Shown here: piece after piece, positions 41,329 through 50,436 of the stretch
Numbering within the stretch: the first letter of the stretch is position 1
Layout: every line of letters begins with the position of its first letter
Assembly: GCA_963735115.1 (NCBI GenBank)
Contig: CAVTJR010000003.1
Location: 1,426,001-1,490,000, forward strand
From: JAKACA01 sp963735115
GTDB lineage: Bacteria > Actinomycetota > Acidimicrobiia > Acidimicrobiales > Bog-793
Reading direction: 5' to 3'
Length of the DNA stretch: 64,000 nucleotides
Program-made: the position numbers and the translations under genes
The notes under the pieces: model-generated
Database searches by the model: none
What the model was told of the DNA's origin: nothing
What the model saw: only the letters and a program-made list of their open reading frames with translations

Positions 41329-42160
41329 TCAGGTGAGCCGCGCCACCGCCAGGGCCGCCGCCAGCAAGACGACCGTCCACGACAGCAGGCGTAATGCCCG
41401 CTCTGCCGGTTGGATGAGCATCGTGCGGTCGATTTCTCGAGTGCTCCCGTCCGACAACACGACGCTCCCCTGTACGTCGACGACGCGCCGGCGGACGAAT
41501 CGAGCGGGCGTGCTGAGCGCCCGCTGCGCCCTCGAGAGCCCGAAGGCTCCCGCCCCGCCGAGCACAGCCGCCACGGACAGCCGGTCGGTCTGTGCCACGT
41601 ACGCAGTCAGCACGGGAAACGTCCCCCAGGCGAGGGCGAAACCGCTGTCGGTGTGCACGAGTCCGCCGAACCATTCGGCGTTGTAGGCCACCACGAGGAA
41701 GGGACCGACGACGAGGAAGGGCAGGAGGGGCCAACCGATTCGCGAGAGACCGACGACACCGAGGGCGACGGCGCCGGCGAGGGCCACGAAGGAGACGGAC
41801 ACGAGGACACCAGAGTGGATGCGCGTTCCCAGCGGCCGCCCGTGCAGCTCATCGAGGGCATGGGCGGCGAGCCCGACGGCGAGGAAGAAGGCCAGCAGCG
41901 TGGCGAGGAGGCGGCTCAGCTGCACATGGGGCGCCAGCGAGGCACCGATCACGACGTAGGCGAGATGCCAGGCAGTGTACGGCGGGTGCAACAGCGTCCA
42001 CCAGTCCCGCCAGCCGCCCGCGCGTGGCGGCGTAATAGGCGGGGCGCAGCTCCGGGCTCGCCGGCTCGCCGGGGCTGGAAGCCGGAGCAGGCGGAGCCTC
42101 AGCAGCCGCGCCTGCCTTCGGGCGTCGCGCAACGGGCCGCAGGCGTCGCTCTGCTCTCAC
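41329..42160 (-). CDS. UbiA-like integral membrane protein, probably frameshifted near 42013
   Basis: The main frame codes WRDWWTLLHPPYTAWHLAYVVIG followed by about seven hydrophobic helices and AHALDELHGRPLGTRIHSG, resembling UbiA-superfamily prenyltransferase-like proteins; a canonical NDxxD motif is not evident. In this frame the only start is TTG 42132 with an odd Leu/Arg-rich lead. In the neighbouring frame a GTG at 42160 overlaps the menG stop (GTGA) and codes an Ala/Pro-rich lead ending ELRPAYYAATRGR, which would run straight into WRDWW if one base (42013) were removed. I think that is the true N-terminus. With MenG adjacent, a quinone-related role is plausible. Confidence 0.6.
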
Positions 42161-42888
42161 GCCGAGCGCCGTCCCCACATGACGAGCCCGCCGCCCAGGC
42201 TCATCGGCCGCGTACCAACCTCGTCGATGCCGGCGTCCCGCCAAGCCTGCTCCGTCCAGGCGACCGGGTAGCGCTCATAGTGCTTCGAGATGCTCGGCCC
42301 GAGGAAGCGCCCCACCTTCCACCACTCCTCACCACCTGTGACATATCCGGCTACCGGCAGCACGACGCGGGTGTAGCAAATCCACAGGCCGTGCCAGAGC
42401 GGATTCGGTGGCACGAGGAACTCGAGGCTGGCAATGGCTCCTCCCGGCTTCACGACCCGCGACAGCTCCGCCAAGGTGGCGGCAGGGTCCTCCACGTAAC
42501 GCAGCAGGTACGTGAAGGTCAACGCGTCGAAGGATGCGTCCGGGAAGGGAAGCTGCTCGCCTCGGCCGAGGACGAGCTGGATCCGCTTGCCCTCCCCGGC
42601 GGCGGCGACGTTCTCGGCCCCCTGCCACAGCATGGCGCGCGTGAGATCCAGGCCGACGACGCGGGCGCCGGAGCGACGGGCGAGCTGCAAGGCCACCCCG
42701 GCCGTCCCGGAGGCGACGTCGAGGATGCGTCCGGGCGAGCCCGCCACGACGTGATCGACCATCTCCCGCCGCCAGCGGCGGTTCTGACCCATCGACAACA
42801 GCTCGGCGAGACGGTCGTACCGCCCCGGCAGCCCGGAGAAGAGCGACTTCGCAAAGCGGTTCTGCCGGGACTTCTCCGTGACCGGCAT
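42157..42888 (-). CDS. menG: UbiE/MenG-type demethylmenaquinone methyltransferase
   Basis: 243 residues from ATG 42888, which overlaps the preceding stop (TGATG). LFSGLPGRYDRLAELLSMGQ, RRWRREMVDHVV, ILDVASGTAGVALQLARR (SAM motif), GRGEQLPFPDASFDALTFTYLLRYV and GGAIASLEFLVPPN follow the UbiE/MenG pattern closely. It methylates demethylmenaquinone in the last step of menaquinone synthesis, or a related quinol. Both ends overlap neighbouring genes by 3-4 bp. Confidence 0.85.
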   Translation of the reverse strand: MPVTEKSRQNRFAKSLFSGLPGRYDRLAELLSMGQNRRWRREMVDHVVAGSPGRILDVASGTAGVALQLARRSGARVVGLDLTRAMLWQGAENVAAAGEGKRIQLVLGRGEQLPFPDASFDALTFTYLLRYVEDPAATLAELSRVVKPGGAIASLEFLVPPNPLWHGLWICYTRVVLPVAGYVTGGEEWWKVGRFLGPSISKHYERYPVAWTEQAWRDAGIDEVGTRPMSLGGGLVMWGRRSA

Positions 42889-45032
42889 CACGATGCCAGC
42901 TCAGCCGGCGCCGCCAGGGCCGAGCGGAGAAAGTCGACTTCCAGCAGGAGGAGGTTCTCCGCCACGACCTCCTGCGGCGTCATGTGGGTGACCCCCGACA
43001 GGGGCAGCACGCAGTGTGGGCGACCGGCAGCGAGCAAGGCTGACGAGAGCTGCAAGGTGTTGGCGGCGGTCACGTTGTCGTCGGAGAGGCCGTGGATGAG
43101 CAGGAGCGGACGCTGCAGGCGGGCGGCGTCGGCCAGGAGCGACGTGCGGTCGTAGTTCTCCGGCGAGACGTCGGGGTGGCCGAGGTAGCGCTCGGTGTAA
43201 TGCGTGTCGTACAGACGCCATTCGGTCGGGGGGGCGCCGGCGACAGCGGCATGGAACACATCCGGACGCCGCAACACGGCGAGGGCGGCGAGGTAGCCCC
43301 CGAAGGACCAGCCGCGGATGGCCACCCGCGTCACGTCGAGGTCGTCGCCGAACTCCTCGGCGACTGAGTGCAGCGCCGTCACTTGGTCCTCCAGCACCCG
43401 CTTGGCGAGATCGCCGCGGACGGATCGGTCCCAGGCGGGCCCGCGTCCGGGCGTCCCTCGACCGTCGGCGATGACGACGCAGTAGCCCTGATTGGCGAAC
43501 CACTGCGCCGTGAGGAACACCCCCGAGGAAGCCAGCACCATCTGGGCATGCGGACCCCCGTAGGGGTCGAGGAGGACGGGAAGTCTCCTCGAGCCCGGCT
43601 CGTGCCCTTCCGGGAAGAGCACGGCCGTCCGGATCTGCAGCTCGCCGGCGCGCCGCAGGTGCGGTCGCGCCGTGATGACCGGCGTCTCTGCGACCGAGGC
43701 GATCTCTGCGACCTGGCGACCTTCTCGGCGCACGCTGACGGTGAGCCCTGCCCGATCCAATCGGCGCTCTGCCAGCACGATTGTGCCGCCACCGCACCAG
43801 CCGGTCGTCACCGCCGGGCCGTCATCGCCGGCAACCCGCTCGAGACCGTGGGCGGCCGACCAGGTCCAGACGCCCACCTCCGTCGGCTCCGTCGAGGCCG
43901 CCATGAGCACAGCGTCACCGTCCACGCCGAGGACGCTGCGGACTTGCAGGTCGGCCGGCGTGACGAAGTCGTCGCCGACGAGGAGGCGCTTGGCGTCCCC
44001 CACGTCGGCGGTCCACACGAGGCTTCCGTCACCGAGGCGAGCCGGCACGCCCGCGACGATGTCCAGCCAGGCGTCGTCGTGGTCTTCGCGCACGACGGAG
44101 GGCTCCCCCGTCGCCGGGTCGACGGCGAGCACCTGCATGCGACGCTGGTCCCTGCTCTGCACGACGACGAGCAAGCCGTGCTCGGACCACGACACCTTCG
44201 TGACGTACTCGAACCCCCGGTGGTCCCAGTCGACCTGCAGGCGTTTGCCACCGGGTTCCACCGCCACGAGGTGAAGGGTGACGTCGGCGTTCTGCGTGCC
44301 GGCGGCCGGGTAGGCCATCTCCATGGCCGGGCGCGATGGGTCCGCCGGGTCGGCGATGTAACGGCGAGCGACCCCGCTCGTGTCCACCCTGGCGGCGAGC
44401 AGGTACTTGCCGTCGGGCGACCACCAGTACCCGTCCAGACGGTCCATCTCCTCGGCGGCGATGAACTCGGCGAGGCCGTACGTGACCTGGCCGGCAACGC
44501 CGCTCGCCTCCTCCGGCTCCGGCTCGGCGACGGCACGGTCCCCGTCGCCGCTCGAACTGATGACCCGTAGCGCCCCGCCGGCGACATAGGCGACGTGCTC
44601 GCCCGACGGCGACAGGCGTGGGTCCACAGCAGGCGTCGCCGCCGCCAACTCTGCTACCTCACCGGAGTCAACCTCGGCGACATAGAGCCGCCCCGACAAG
44701 TCGAAGACGACCCTGTTCAGCGACTCGTCCGAATGGAAGCGGACGATTCCGCCAGACTGCTCCCTGGCGCGTTCCCGGCGCGCTCGCTCCTCCGCCGGCA
44801 GCTCCTCGAGGCGACCGACGAGGAAGGGCTCGGGATCGACGACCAACCGCTCCGATCCGGCCGCTACGTCGAGCTCGTACAGGCACGTCAAGGGATCCGA
44901 CCCGCTCTTCGAGCGCAGGAAGAGTATCCGTCGGCCATCCGGGGCGATGGCGATGCCCCGCGGAGTGCCGAGGCTGAACCGTCGCGTGCGGGCGTACTGG
45001 CGGGGAAAGCTGATCTGGCTCACCGGCCCCAT
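42888..45032 (-). CDS. S9-family prolyl oligopeptidase / DPP IV-like peptidase
   Basis: 714 residues from ATG 45032 (GTG 45023 possible). The N-terminal beta-propeller carries TYGLAEFIAAEEMDRLDGYWWSPD split by its loop, where the Glu-Glu pair binds the substrate N-terminus in DPP IV enzymes. The alpha/beta-hydrolase domain has GWSFGGYLA (Ser about 576), GLSDDNV (Asp about 651) and GVTHMT (His about 683). It should remove X-Pro or X-Ala dipeptides. No signal peptide is seen, so it is probably cytoplasmic. Confidence 0.9.
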   Translation of the reverse strand: MGPVSQISFPRQYARTRRFSLGTPRGIAIAPDGRRILFLRSKSGSDPLTCLYELDVAAGSERLVVDPEPFLVGRLEELPAEERARRERAREQSGGIVRFHSDESLNRVVFDLSGRLYVAEVDSGEVAELAAATPAVDPRLSPSGEHVAYVAGGALRVISSSGDGDRAVAEPEPEEASGVAGQVTYGLAEFIAAEEMDRLDGYWWSPDGKYLLAARVDTSGVARRYIADPADPSRPAMEMAYPAAGTQNADVTLHLVAVEPGGKRLQVDWDHRGFEYVTKVSWSEHGLLVVVQSRDQRRMQVLAVDPATGEPSVVREDHDDAWLDIVAGVPARLGDGSLVWTADVGDAKRLLVGDDFVTPADLQVRSVLGVDGDAVLMAASTEPTEVGVWTWSAAHGLERVAGDDGPAVTTGWCGGGTIVLAERRLDRAGLTVSVRREGRQVAEIASVAETPVITARPHLRRAGELQIRTAVLFPEGHEPGSRRLPVLLDPYGGPHAQMVLASSGVFLTAQWFANQGYCVVIADGRGTPGRGPAWDRSVRGDLAKRVLEDQVTALHSVAEEFGDDLDVTRVAIRGWSFGGYLAALAVLRRPDVFHAAVAGAPPTEWRLYDTHYTERYLGHPDVSPENYDRTSLLADAARLQRPLLLIHGLSDDNVTAANTLQLSSALLAAGRPHCVLPLSGVTHMTPQEVVAENLLLLEVDFLRSALAAPAELAS

Positions 45033-45119
45033 CCTTGCCGATAGGGCGTCGCCCCTCGCGCTGCTCGCTGCGGGCACCGAGGAGCGCCCGCTTCGGCGCC
45101 TGCGCACGAGGCGAGCTTC

Positions 45120-46915
45120 CTATCGCCCGACGGCATATGCCTGCATAGCCCGCGGATCGGCCGCCGCTCGCAGGAGCCCGTCGGGTGACCGGCTGACGGC
45201 CGTCGTGCGACCGAGCAGCCAAGGCCCCGCGTCTACGACGTCATGGCCGCGCCGACGCAGGGCGGCGATGCAAGCCGGTGCCAGCCGGCTCTCGACGACG
45301 AGCTGGTTCGGGTGAGCCTCTCGCGGGTAGAAGGACGACGGCACATGGTTCGAGTGCCAGGAAGGGGCGTCGATCGACGCCTGCAGGTCCATGCCGAAGA
45401 CGGCATGGTTGAGGAACGCCAACAGCGGCCACTGGTCCTGCTGATCGCCCCCCGGTGTCCCGAAGGCGAGGTAGGGCCGGCCGTCGCGCAATGCCAGCCC
45501 TGGGCTGAGCGTCGTGCGCGGCCGCTTTCCCGGCGCCAGGCTCGCCGGCAGACCCGGCTCCAGCCAGAACATCTGTCCCCGCGTCCCCAAGCAGAAACCC
45601 AACCCGGGCACCGCCGGAGAGCTCTGCAGCCACCCACCGCTCGGCGTCGCCGAGACGAGGTTCCCGAACCGGTCGGCCACGTCGAGGTGGCAGGTGTCGC
45701 CCCGCATCTGCCCGGAGGCGCCCGCTGGTGAGTCGAGCGTCGGACCGAAGCCGAAGAGCGCGCCGCCGGTGTGCGCCCTTGCCGGGTCACCCTCGTCCAC
45801 CTCGGCGAAGCGCGCCGGCAGGCGGCCGGCCCGGCCACCTGGCGATCCCGGTCGCAGCTGCCGGCTCGCGGTCTCGCCCACGAGCCGGCACCGCTCCGCC
45901 GCGTAAGCGGGCGAGAGCAGAATCCGCCATCGGGACCTCGACCAGGCGGGGATCGCCGTAGAAGGCCTCTCGGTCGGCAAAGGCCAACTTCGAGCATTCC
46001 GTCACCACGTGCACGAGCTCGGGGCTGCCTGCGCCCATGGACTCGAGGTCGAACCCCGCCAGCAGCGACAGCTGCTGGAGGAAGACGGGGCCCTGACCCC
46101 AGGCGGCGGTCTTGCAGAATCTCGAAGTCCCCGAAGGCAAAGCGCACCGGCTCTTCGAGCGAGGCCCGCCATTTCGCGAGGTCCTCGCCTGCAAGCAAGC
46201 CAGAACGGGCAGAGAACGTCTCGATCGTCTCGGCCACGAAACCCTCGTAGAAGGCCGCACGAGCACCTTCGATCTGGGCCTCCCGCCCGGGGCCGGCTGC
46301 CTCGCCCTCGGATACGAGGCGCCGGAGCGTCGACGCCAGGGGCGCGTTGGCAAATCGGCTGCCCGCTGGCGGAACTCCGCCGGCCAGCCAGATCTCCGCC
46401 GAGCTCGGCCAGTCCCGCCTCATGTGGCCTTGGACGGCCGCCACGGCGGCTTCGAGCGAGGCAAGCACAGGAAACCCCGCCTCCGCGTAGGCGATCGCCG
46501 GCTCGAGCACCTCCCGCAACGTCATCGTCCCGAAGCGCTCCAGCACCAGCATGAAGGCGCCGAAGGCGCCCGGGACACAGGCGCCGAGCAGCCCGGAGCC
46601 GGGCACGAGATCGAGACCGAGCTGGGCGAACCGCTCCGGCGTGGCGGCACCCGGCGCCGGCCCTTGGCCGTCGACGACGTGCACCGCGTCCTCGCTGGCA
46701 CAGTAGAGGAGCATGGGTGCCTCGCCACCGAGGCCGTTCTGATGCGGCTCGACGACCTCGAGCACGAAACCTGCGGCGGCGGCGGCGTCGAAGGCGTTGC
46801 CTCCCCGCTCGAGCATCGCCATGCCGGACTGTGCGGCCAGCCAATGCGAAGCCGCCACCATGCCGAATGGGCCGCCGAGCTCCGGCCGGGTGGTGAACCC
46901 TCCGGGGCCGCTCAC
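45120..46915 (-). pseudogene. Gamma-glutamyltransferase, broken by two one-base insertions
   Basis: Three frames rebuild one protein. Frame A from GTG 46915: PFGMVAASHWLAAQSGMAML, GGNAFDAAAAAGFVLEVVEP to FGDFEIL. Frame B from about 46115: KTAAWGQGPVFLQQLSLLAG to FYGDPRLVEVPMAD. Frame C from about 45917: LLSPAYAAERCRLVGE, then GDTCHLDVADRFGNLVSATP (catalytic Thr of the small subunit) to 45120. Both junctions contain GATTCTGC and are restored by removing one base. GTG 46915 overlaps the regulator's stop (GTGA). Without repair the product is inactive; error in the sequence is likely. GGTs hydrolyse glutathione and gamma-glutamyl bonds. Confidence 0.8.
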
Positions 46916-47640
46916 CGCGGCCGGACTTCGTAGCCGCACACGTGGGCACCGTCGAGCAGATGGGCGACGCGCTCGACGTGGCCGCCCGGAAGAGCATCCC
47001 GAATGAAGGCGAGCTCGCTGGCGCACGCCTGCCGGTAGCCGGTGGCCACCGACAGGATGGCGCAATTGTGCTCCGTGATCCTCCAGCCCCCGTCCTCGAG
47101 GCGGTGGACATCGGCGAGGTAGCCGTCCTCGTCGAGGATGTGAGTGAGCTCGGCCACCTGCTCGTCGAGGCTCAGGCCGGAGAGCCTGGACTGAGCGTCG
47201 TGCAACCGCCGGCGCCGGCGTTGCTCGAAGAGGCGGTCGACCTCCTTGCTGTCCGGGCCACCCACATAGCCGAGGAGCTCGGTCGCGAGGTCGGCGTAGC
47301 GCTTCGGGAAGAGGGCTTCGGCCGAGGTCGAGAGCTCGTAGCGATGCGCCGGGCGGCCTCGCCCATCCGGGTCGGAGCTGTGGGTGACGAGGCCGTCCTC
47401 CTCGAGGCGGCCGAGCTGCTGACGGACGGCCGCCACCGTGATGCCGAGCTCTTTGGCCAGCTCGCCGGCGCGCATGACACCCTGCCGCTTCAGCGTGACG
47501 AGGACGGCGCGGCGCGTCGAGGCCATGGAATCGAGCGGCGCCCCGATGGCGGGCCGGCTGCCCGAAGGCTGGCCGCTGGGAAGCTGTCCGCTCGGCATGG
47601 CGGCGGCCGCGGCCGCGGCCGGCTTGGCCACGCTCCTCAC
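46912..47640 (-). CDS. SufR-like HTH transcriptional regulator with C-terminal Cys cluster
   Basis: 242 residues from GTG 47640, which overlaps the queA stop. An N-terminal Ala/Pro/Ser-rich lead is followed by STRRAVLVTLKRQGVMRAGELAKELGIT and VRQQLGRLEEDGLV, a winged HTH. Mid-part: RYADLATELLGYVGG, EQRRRRRLHDAQSRL. The C-terminus has ITEHNCAILSVATGYRQACAS and AHVCGYEV: three cysteines and a histidine arranged as in the Fe-S-binding SufR/DeoR-like group. It may sense iron-sulfur or redox state. It is embedded in the array between queA and the GGT gene. Confidence 0.75.
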   Translation of the reverse strand: MRSVAKPAAAAAAAMPSGQLPSGQPSGSRPAIGAPLDSMASTRRAVLVTLKRQGVMRAGELAKELGITVAAVRQQLGRLEEDGLVTHSSDPDGRGRPAHRYELSTSAEALFPKRYADLATELLGYVGGPDSKEVDRLFEQRRRRRLHDAQSRLSGLSLDEQVAELTHILDEDGYLADVHRLEDGGWRITEHNCAILSVATGYRQACASELAFIRDALPGGHVERVAHLLDGAHVCGYEVRPR

Positions 47641-48788
47641 GGCAGGACCAGATGAACGTCCCCGAACTCGTGCCACAGGTAGCCCTCCTCGAGCGCAACC
47701 GTATAGGAGCGCTCGAGGAGTTCTCGCCCGGCGATGGCTTCGAGCATGGCGAGGTGGGAGGCCTCCGGCTCGTGCCAGCCCGTCAGGAGGCCGTCCACGG
47801 ACCGGACGGGGCGGTCCGGGGCGACGATGACGTCGGTCCATCCGCTCCCGGGATGGATGTTGCCCATGGTGTCGACGACGGATTCGAGGGCTCGCACGAC
47901 CGTCGTGCCGACGGCGATCACCCGACCGCCGTCCCGGCGGGCGGCGTTGACTCGTCGCGCCGTGGCATCCGGCACGCGATAGAACTCGTCATAGGGTGGC
48001 TCCCCGGCTTCGAGGGAGGCGACGCCTGTGTGGAGCAGGAGCGGTGTCACCCCGATCCCCCTGGCGACGAGGCGGGTGATGACTTCCGGGCTGAAGGGTC
48101 GCCCCGCGCTCGGCATCTCCGCCGAGCCCGGCTCGGTCACGTAGACGTTCTGGTAGGCGCTCATCGGCCACTCCCCCCGCACGTAGCCGTAGCTGATCGG
48201 GCGCCCGTGGGCGACGAGGTAGTCCGACAAGCCGCCTGGGATGCCCAACTGCGCGACCCAGAGCCGTACGCCCCGCCAATGCTGGGCGTACGGTGCGAGC
48301 AGGGTGACTCGTCCTTCCGCCGGCAGCTCGATCACCTCCCCGGCGGCGGCGTCGAAGAGCGGCCGGCCGTTCTTCCGCAACTCCACGGTCCACAACCCCG
48401 CAGGCAGCTGCGTCGACAAGTGCACGTCGAGTTGTCGCCCGCCGGCCGCGATCCCGGGCACCTCTGCCGCCAGCGTGCCCGACGTGTTGATGACGATGAG
48501 GTCGCCCTCGCACAAATAAAGGGGCAGATCGAAAAACGTCGCATGGGCGATGGCTCCCGAACCGCGCCACGTCACGAGCATGCGAACGGCGTCGCGTGTG
48601 AGCCCTCTGGCCTCCGGCGGCTCGCTCGCCTCCAGCGCGGCCGGCAGATCGAAGCCCATCCCGCCCGTCAGCCCCAAGCCCACGACCGCTGCCGACCTCG
48701 CCGGCATCTCGGCAGGCGGCTGCAGCTGCGCCCGCATCGCCGGCGCCTCCGCCCACGGCCCCAGCTGCGCTCTCGTCGCCGGCGTCAT
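47637..48788 (-). CDS. queA: QueA-like S-adenosylmethionine:tRNA ribosyltransferase-isomerase
   Basis: 383 residues. After an Ala-rich lead come MGFDLPAALEASEPPEARG, RMLVTWRGSGAIAHATFFDLP, GDLIVINTSGTLAAEV, GRPISYGYVRGEWPMSAYQNVYVTEPGSAEMPSAGRPFS in successive blocks, VTPLLLHTGVASLE and GGRVIAVGTTVVRALESV: all standard QueA blocks with some divergence (actinobacterial QueA-like group). The enzyme transfers the ribosyl part of SAM to 7-aminomethyl-deazaguanine in tRNA. No other queuosine genes are near, so the exact substrate is open. Its start overlaps the SDR stop (ATGA). Confidence 0.82.
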   Translation of the reverse strand: MTPATRAQLGPWAEAPAMRAQLQPPAEMPARSAAVVGLGLTGGMGFDLPAALEASEPPEARGLTRDAVRMLVTWRGSGAIAHATFFDLPLYLCEGDLIVINTSGTLAAEVPGIAAGGRQLDVHLSTQLPAGLWTVELRKNGRPLFDAAAGEVIELPAEGRVTLLAPYAQHWRGVRLWVAQLGIPGGLSDYLVAHGRPISYGYVRGEWPMSAYQNVYVTEPGSAEMPSAGRPFSPEVITRLVARGIGVTPLLLHTGVASLEAGEPPYDEFYRVPDATARRVNAARRDGGRVIAVGTTVVRALESVVDTMGNIHPGSGWTDVIVAPDRPVRSVDGLLTGWHEPEASHLAMLEAIAGRELLERSYTVALEEGYLWHEFGDVHLVLP

Positions 48789-49492
48789 CTCTCGCCAGCG
48801 ATCTCGGCCGCACGGTAGCGGCCGTTGGTGAAGTCACCCTGGATGAGAGCCAGGAAGGCGGGCACGACGGTCTCCGGCAACGGGCGGTCGGAGATGTCCT
48901 CCCCGGGAAAGGCCTCCTGGTGCATTGCCGTCCTCATGTCCCCGGGATCGACCGCCAGGAAACGCACAGAAGGCAGCTCGACGCCAAGCGTCGCCGTCAG
49001 GTGATCGAGTGTCGCCTTCGAGGATCCGTACGCCCCCCAGGTGTCGAAGTGCTCCACGGCGGCATCCGAGCTCAGGTTCATCACCGTCGGCCGCGGCCCG
49101 GCACGCAGGAGCGGGAGAAGGGACTGCACGAGTGCGAGGGGCGCCAACACGTTGACCTCGTGAACACGCCGGAGGTCGTCGAGCCCGAACCCCTCCAGCC
49201 GGACAAGGGGCGAGCGGCCGAGGGTGCTGGCATTGTTGACGAGCAGATCGAGACGGCCGAGCTGGGTGACGGCGGCGACGAGCTCCGTCCGATGCCGCTC
49301 GCTGGCGACGTCTCCGGCGATGGCGATGATCGATCCGGCGTCGCCGAGACGCTGCCGCATGCTTGCGGCCGCCGCCGCCAGGACATCGGCGTCTCTGCCA
49401 TCGATGACGAGCGACCACCCCCAATCGGCCAGCTCCTCGGCGAGGGCTCGGCCGAGACCTCGCGACGCTCCTGTGATGAGCGCAACTGCCAT
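48785..49492 (-). CDS. Short-chain dehydrogenase/reductase
   Basis: 235 residues from ATG 49492; GGGGGAGG is upstream. Rossmann motif ITGASRGLGRALAEEL, LLVNNAST, and the catalytic site with NLSSDAAV plus YGSSKATLDHL (YxxxK). Later FLAVDPGDMRTAM is the usual PG motif. NAD(P)-dependent, substrate unknown. First gene of the leftward array; divergent from the response regulator across an AT-rich palindrome. Confidence 0.88.
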   Translation of the reverse strand: MAVALITGASRGLGRALAEELADWGWSLVIDGRDADVLAAAAASMRQRLGDAGSIIAIAGDVASERHRTELVAAVTQLGRLDLLVNNASTLGRSPLVRLEGFGLDDLRRVHEVNVLAPLALVQSLLPLLRAGPRPTVMNLSSDAAVEHFDTWGAYGSSKATLDHLTATLGVELPSVRFLAVDPGDMRTAMHQEAFPGEDISDRPLPETVVPAFLALIQGDFTNGRYRAAEIAGER

Positions 49493-49538
49493 CGGGCAAC
49501 CTCCCCCGTCTCGGGCGGGCGGACGCCCACCTGACAAG

Positions 49539-49564
49539 ATAAAGAAAGATTATCGTTTCTTTAT
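49539..49564. promoter_or_regulatory. AT-rich palindrome between divergent SDR and response-regulator genes
   Basis: ATAAAGAAA (49539-49547), 8 nt, TTTCTTTAT (49556-49564): 9-bp perfect arms in a 68%-GC-type background. It lies 47 bp before the SDR start and 82 bp before the regulator start, so it is more likely an operator than a terminator. The response regulator itself is a candidate ligand. Confidence 0.6.
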
Positions 49565-49645
49565 TCCAGCCGGCAGCGACCTTGCTAATTTCCCGCTGGC
49601 AGAGGCCCACGGCGGGCCGCTGCCGAGGAAGGCCCCGCGACGACG

Positions 49646-50368
49646 ATGCCCGACGTAGCCAAGCCTGTCGTGTTCGCCGTCGATGACGAGGAGCACATCA
49701 CCGAGCTGATCGCCCTCGGGTTGTCGATCAACGGCTTCGACGTCGTGCGGTTTGCGACCGGACGGGCGGCACTCGAGGAGATCGAGCGTCGGCGACCCGA
49801 CCTCGTCGTGCTGGACGTGATGCTGCCGGATCTGGACGGATTCGAGGTGGCTCGGCGCCTGCGCCACAGAGAGGGCGCAGGCACCCGTGTCCCGATCATC
49901 TTCCTCACAGCCAAGGACGCAACCTCCGACAAGGTCCGCGGCCTCAAGCTCGGTGTCGATGACTACGTCACGAAGCCCTTCAGCATCGAAGAGCTCGTCG
50001 AGCGCGTTCGCGCCGTGCTCAGGCGATCGCGAGGCCCTCAAACCGGCGAGCGGCGCCTGCGTTATGCCGACCTCGAGCTGGACGAGGACACGAGAGAGGT
50101 CTGGCGCGGTGGCACGCTCATCGAGCTGACTCCGACGGAGTACCGCCTCCTCCACTACCTGCTCTCGAACGCCCGCCGCGTGCTCACTCGCGAGCAGATT
50201 CTCGCCCAAGTGTGGGACTACACCTTCGCCGCCAACGCCAGCGTGCTCGAGACCTATATCAGCTACATCCGCCAGAAGGTCGACGTCACCGAGCCGCCCT
50301 TGATCCAAACCGTGCGCGGCGTCGGCTACAGCTTGCGGCTCCCGGCTGGGCATCGGGTGCAGGACTGA
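49646..50368 (+). CDS. OmpR-family response regulator
   Basis: 240 residues. Receiver domain with VDDEEHI acidic pair, LVVLDVMLPDLDGFEV phospho-Asp, FLTAKD Thr and DDYVTKPF Lys; the winged-helix output domain is ELTPTEYRLLHYLLSNARRVLTREQI then ETYISYIRQKVD and TVRGVGYSLRL. Paired with the histidine kinase 68 bp downstream. Wording resembles the TcrA/MprA group. Role unknown, probably envelope-related given the following glycosyltransferase. Confidence 0.93.
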   Translation: MPDVAKPVVFAVDDEEHITELIALGLSINGFDVVRFATGRAALEEIERRRPDLVVLDVMLPDLDGFEVARRLRHREGAGTRVPIIFLTAKDATSDKVRGLKLGVDDYVTKPFSIEELVERVRAVLRRSRGPQTGERRLRYADLELDEDTREVWRGGTLIELTPTEYRLLHYLLSNARRVLTREQILAQVWDYTFAANASVLETYISYIRQKVDVTEPPLIQTVRGVGYSLRLPAGHRVQD

Positions 50369-50436
50369 GTGGGTTTCGGAGCAGATTCCCAGGCTGGACC
50401 GTGCGGACTCGCAGCCGCCGGCGGCAACATCTGACG

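Noticed and set aside
39868..43155. Two long plus-strand open frames (508 and 581 codons)
   Set aside because: They run antisense to the decarboxylase, UbiA-like, MenG and S9 genes, which carry complete family motifs. High GC explains the lack of stops.
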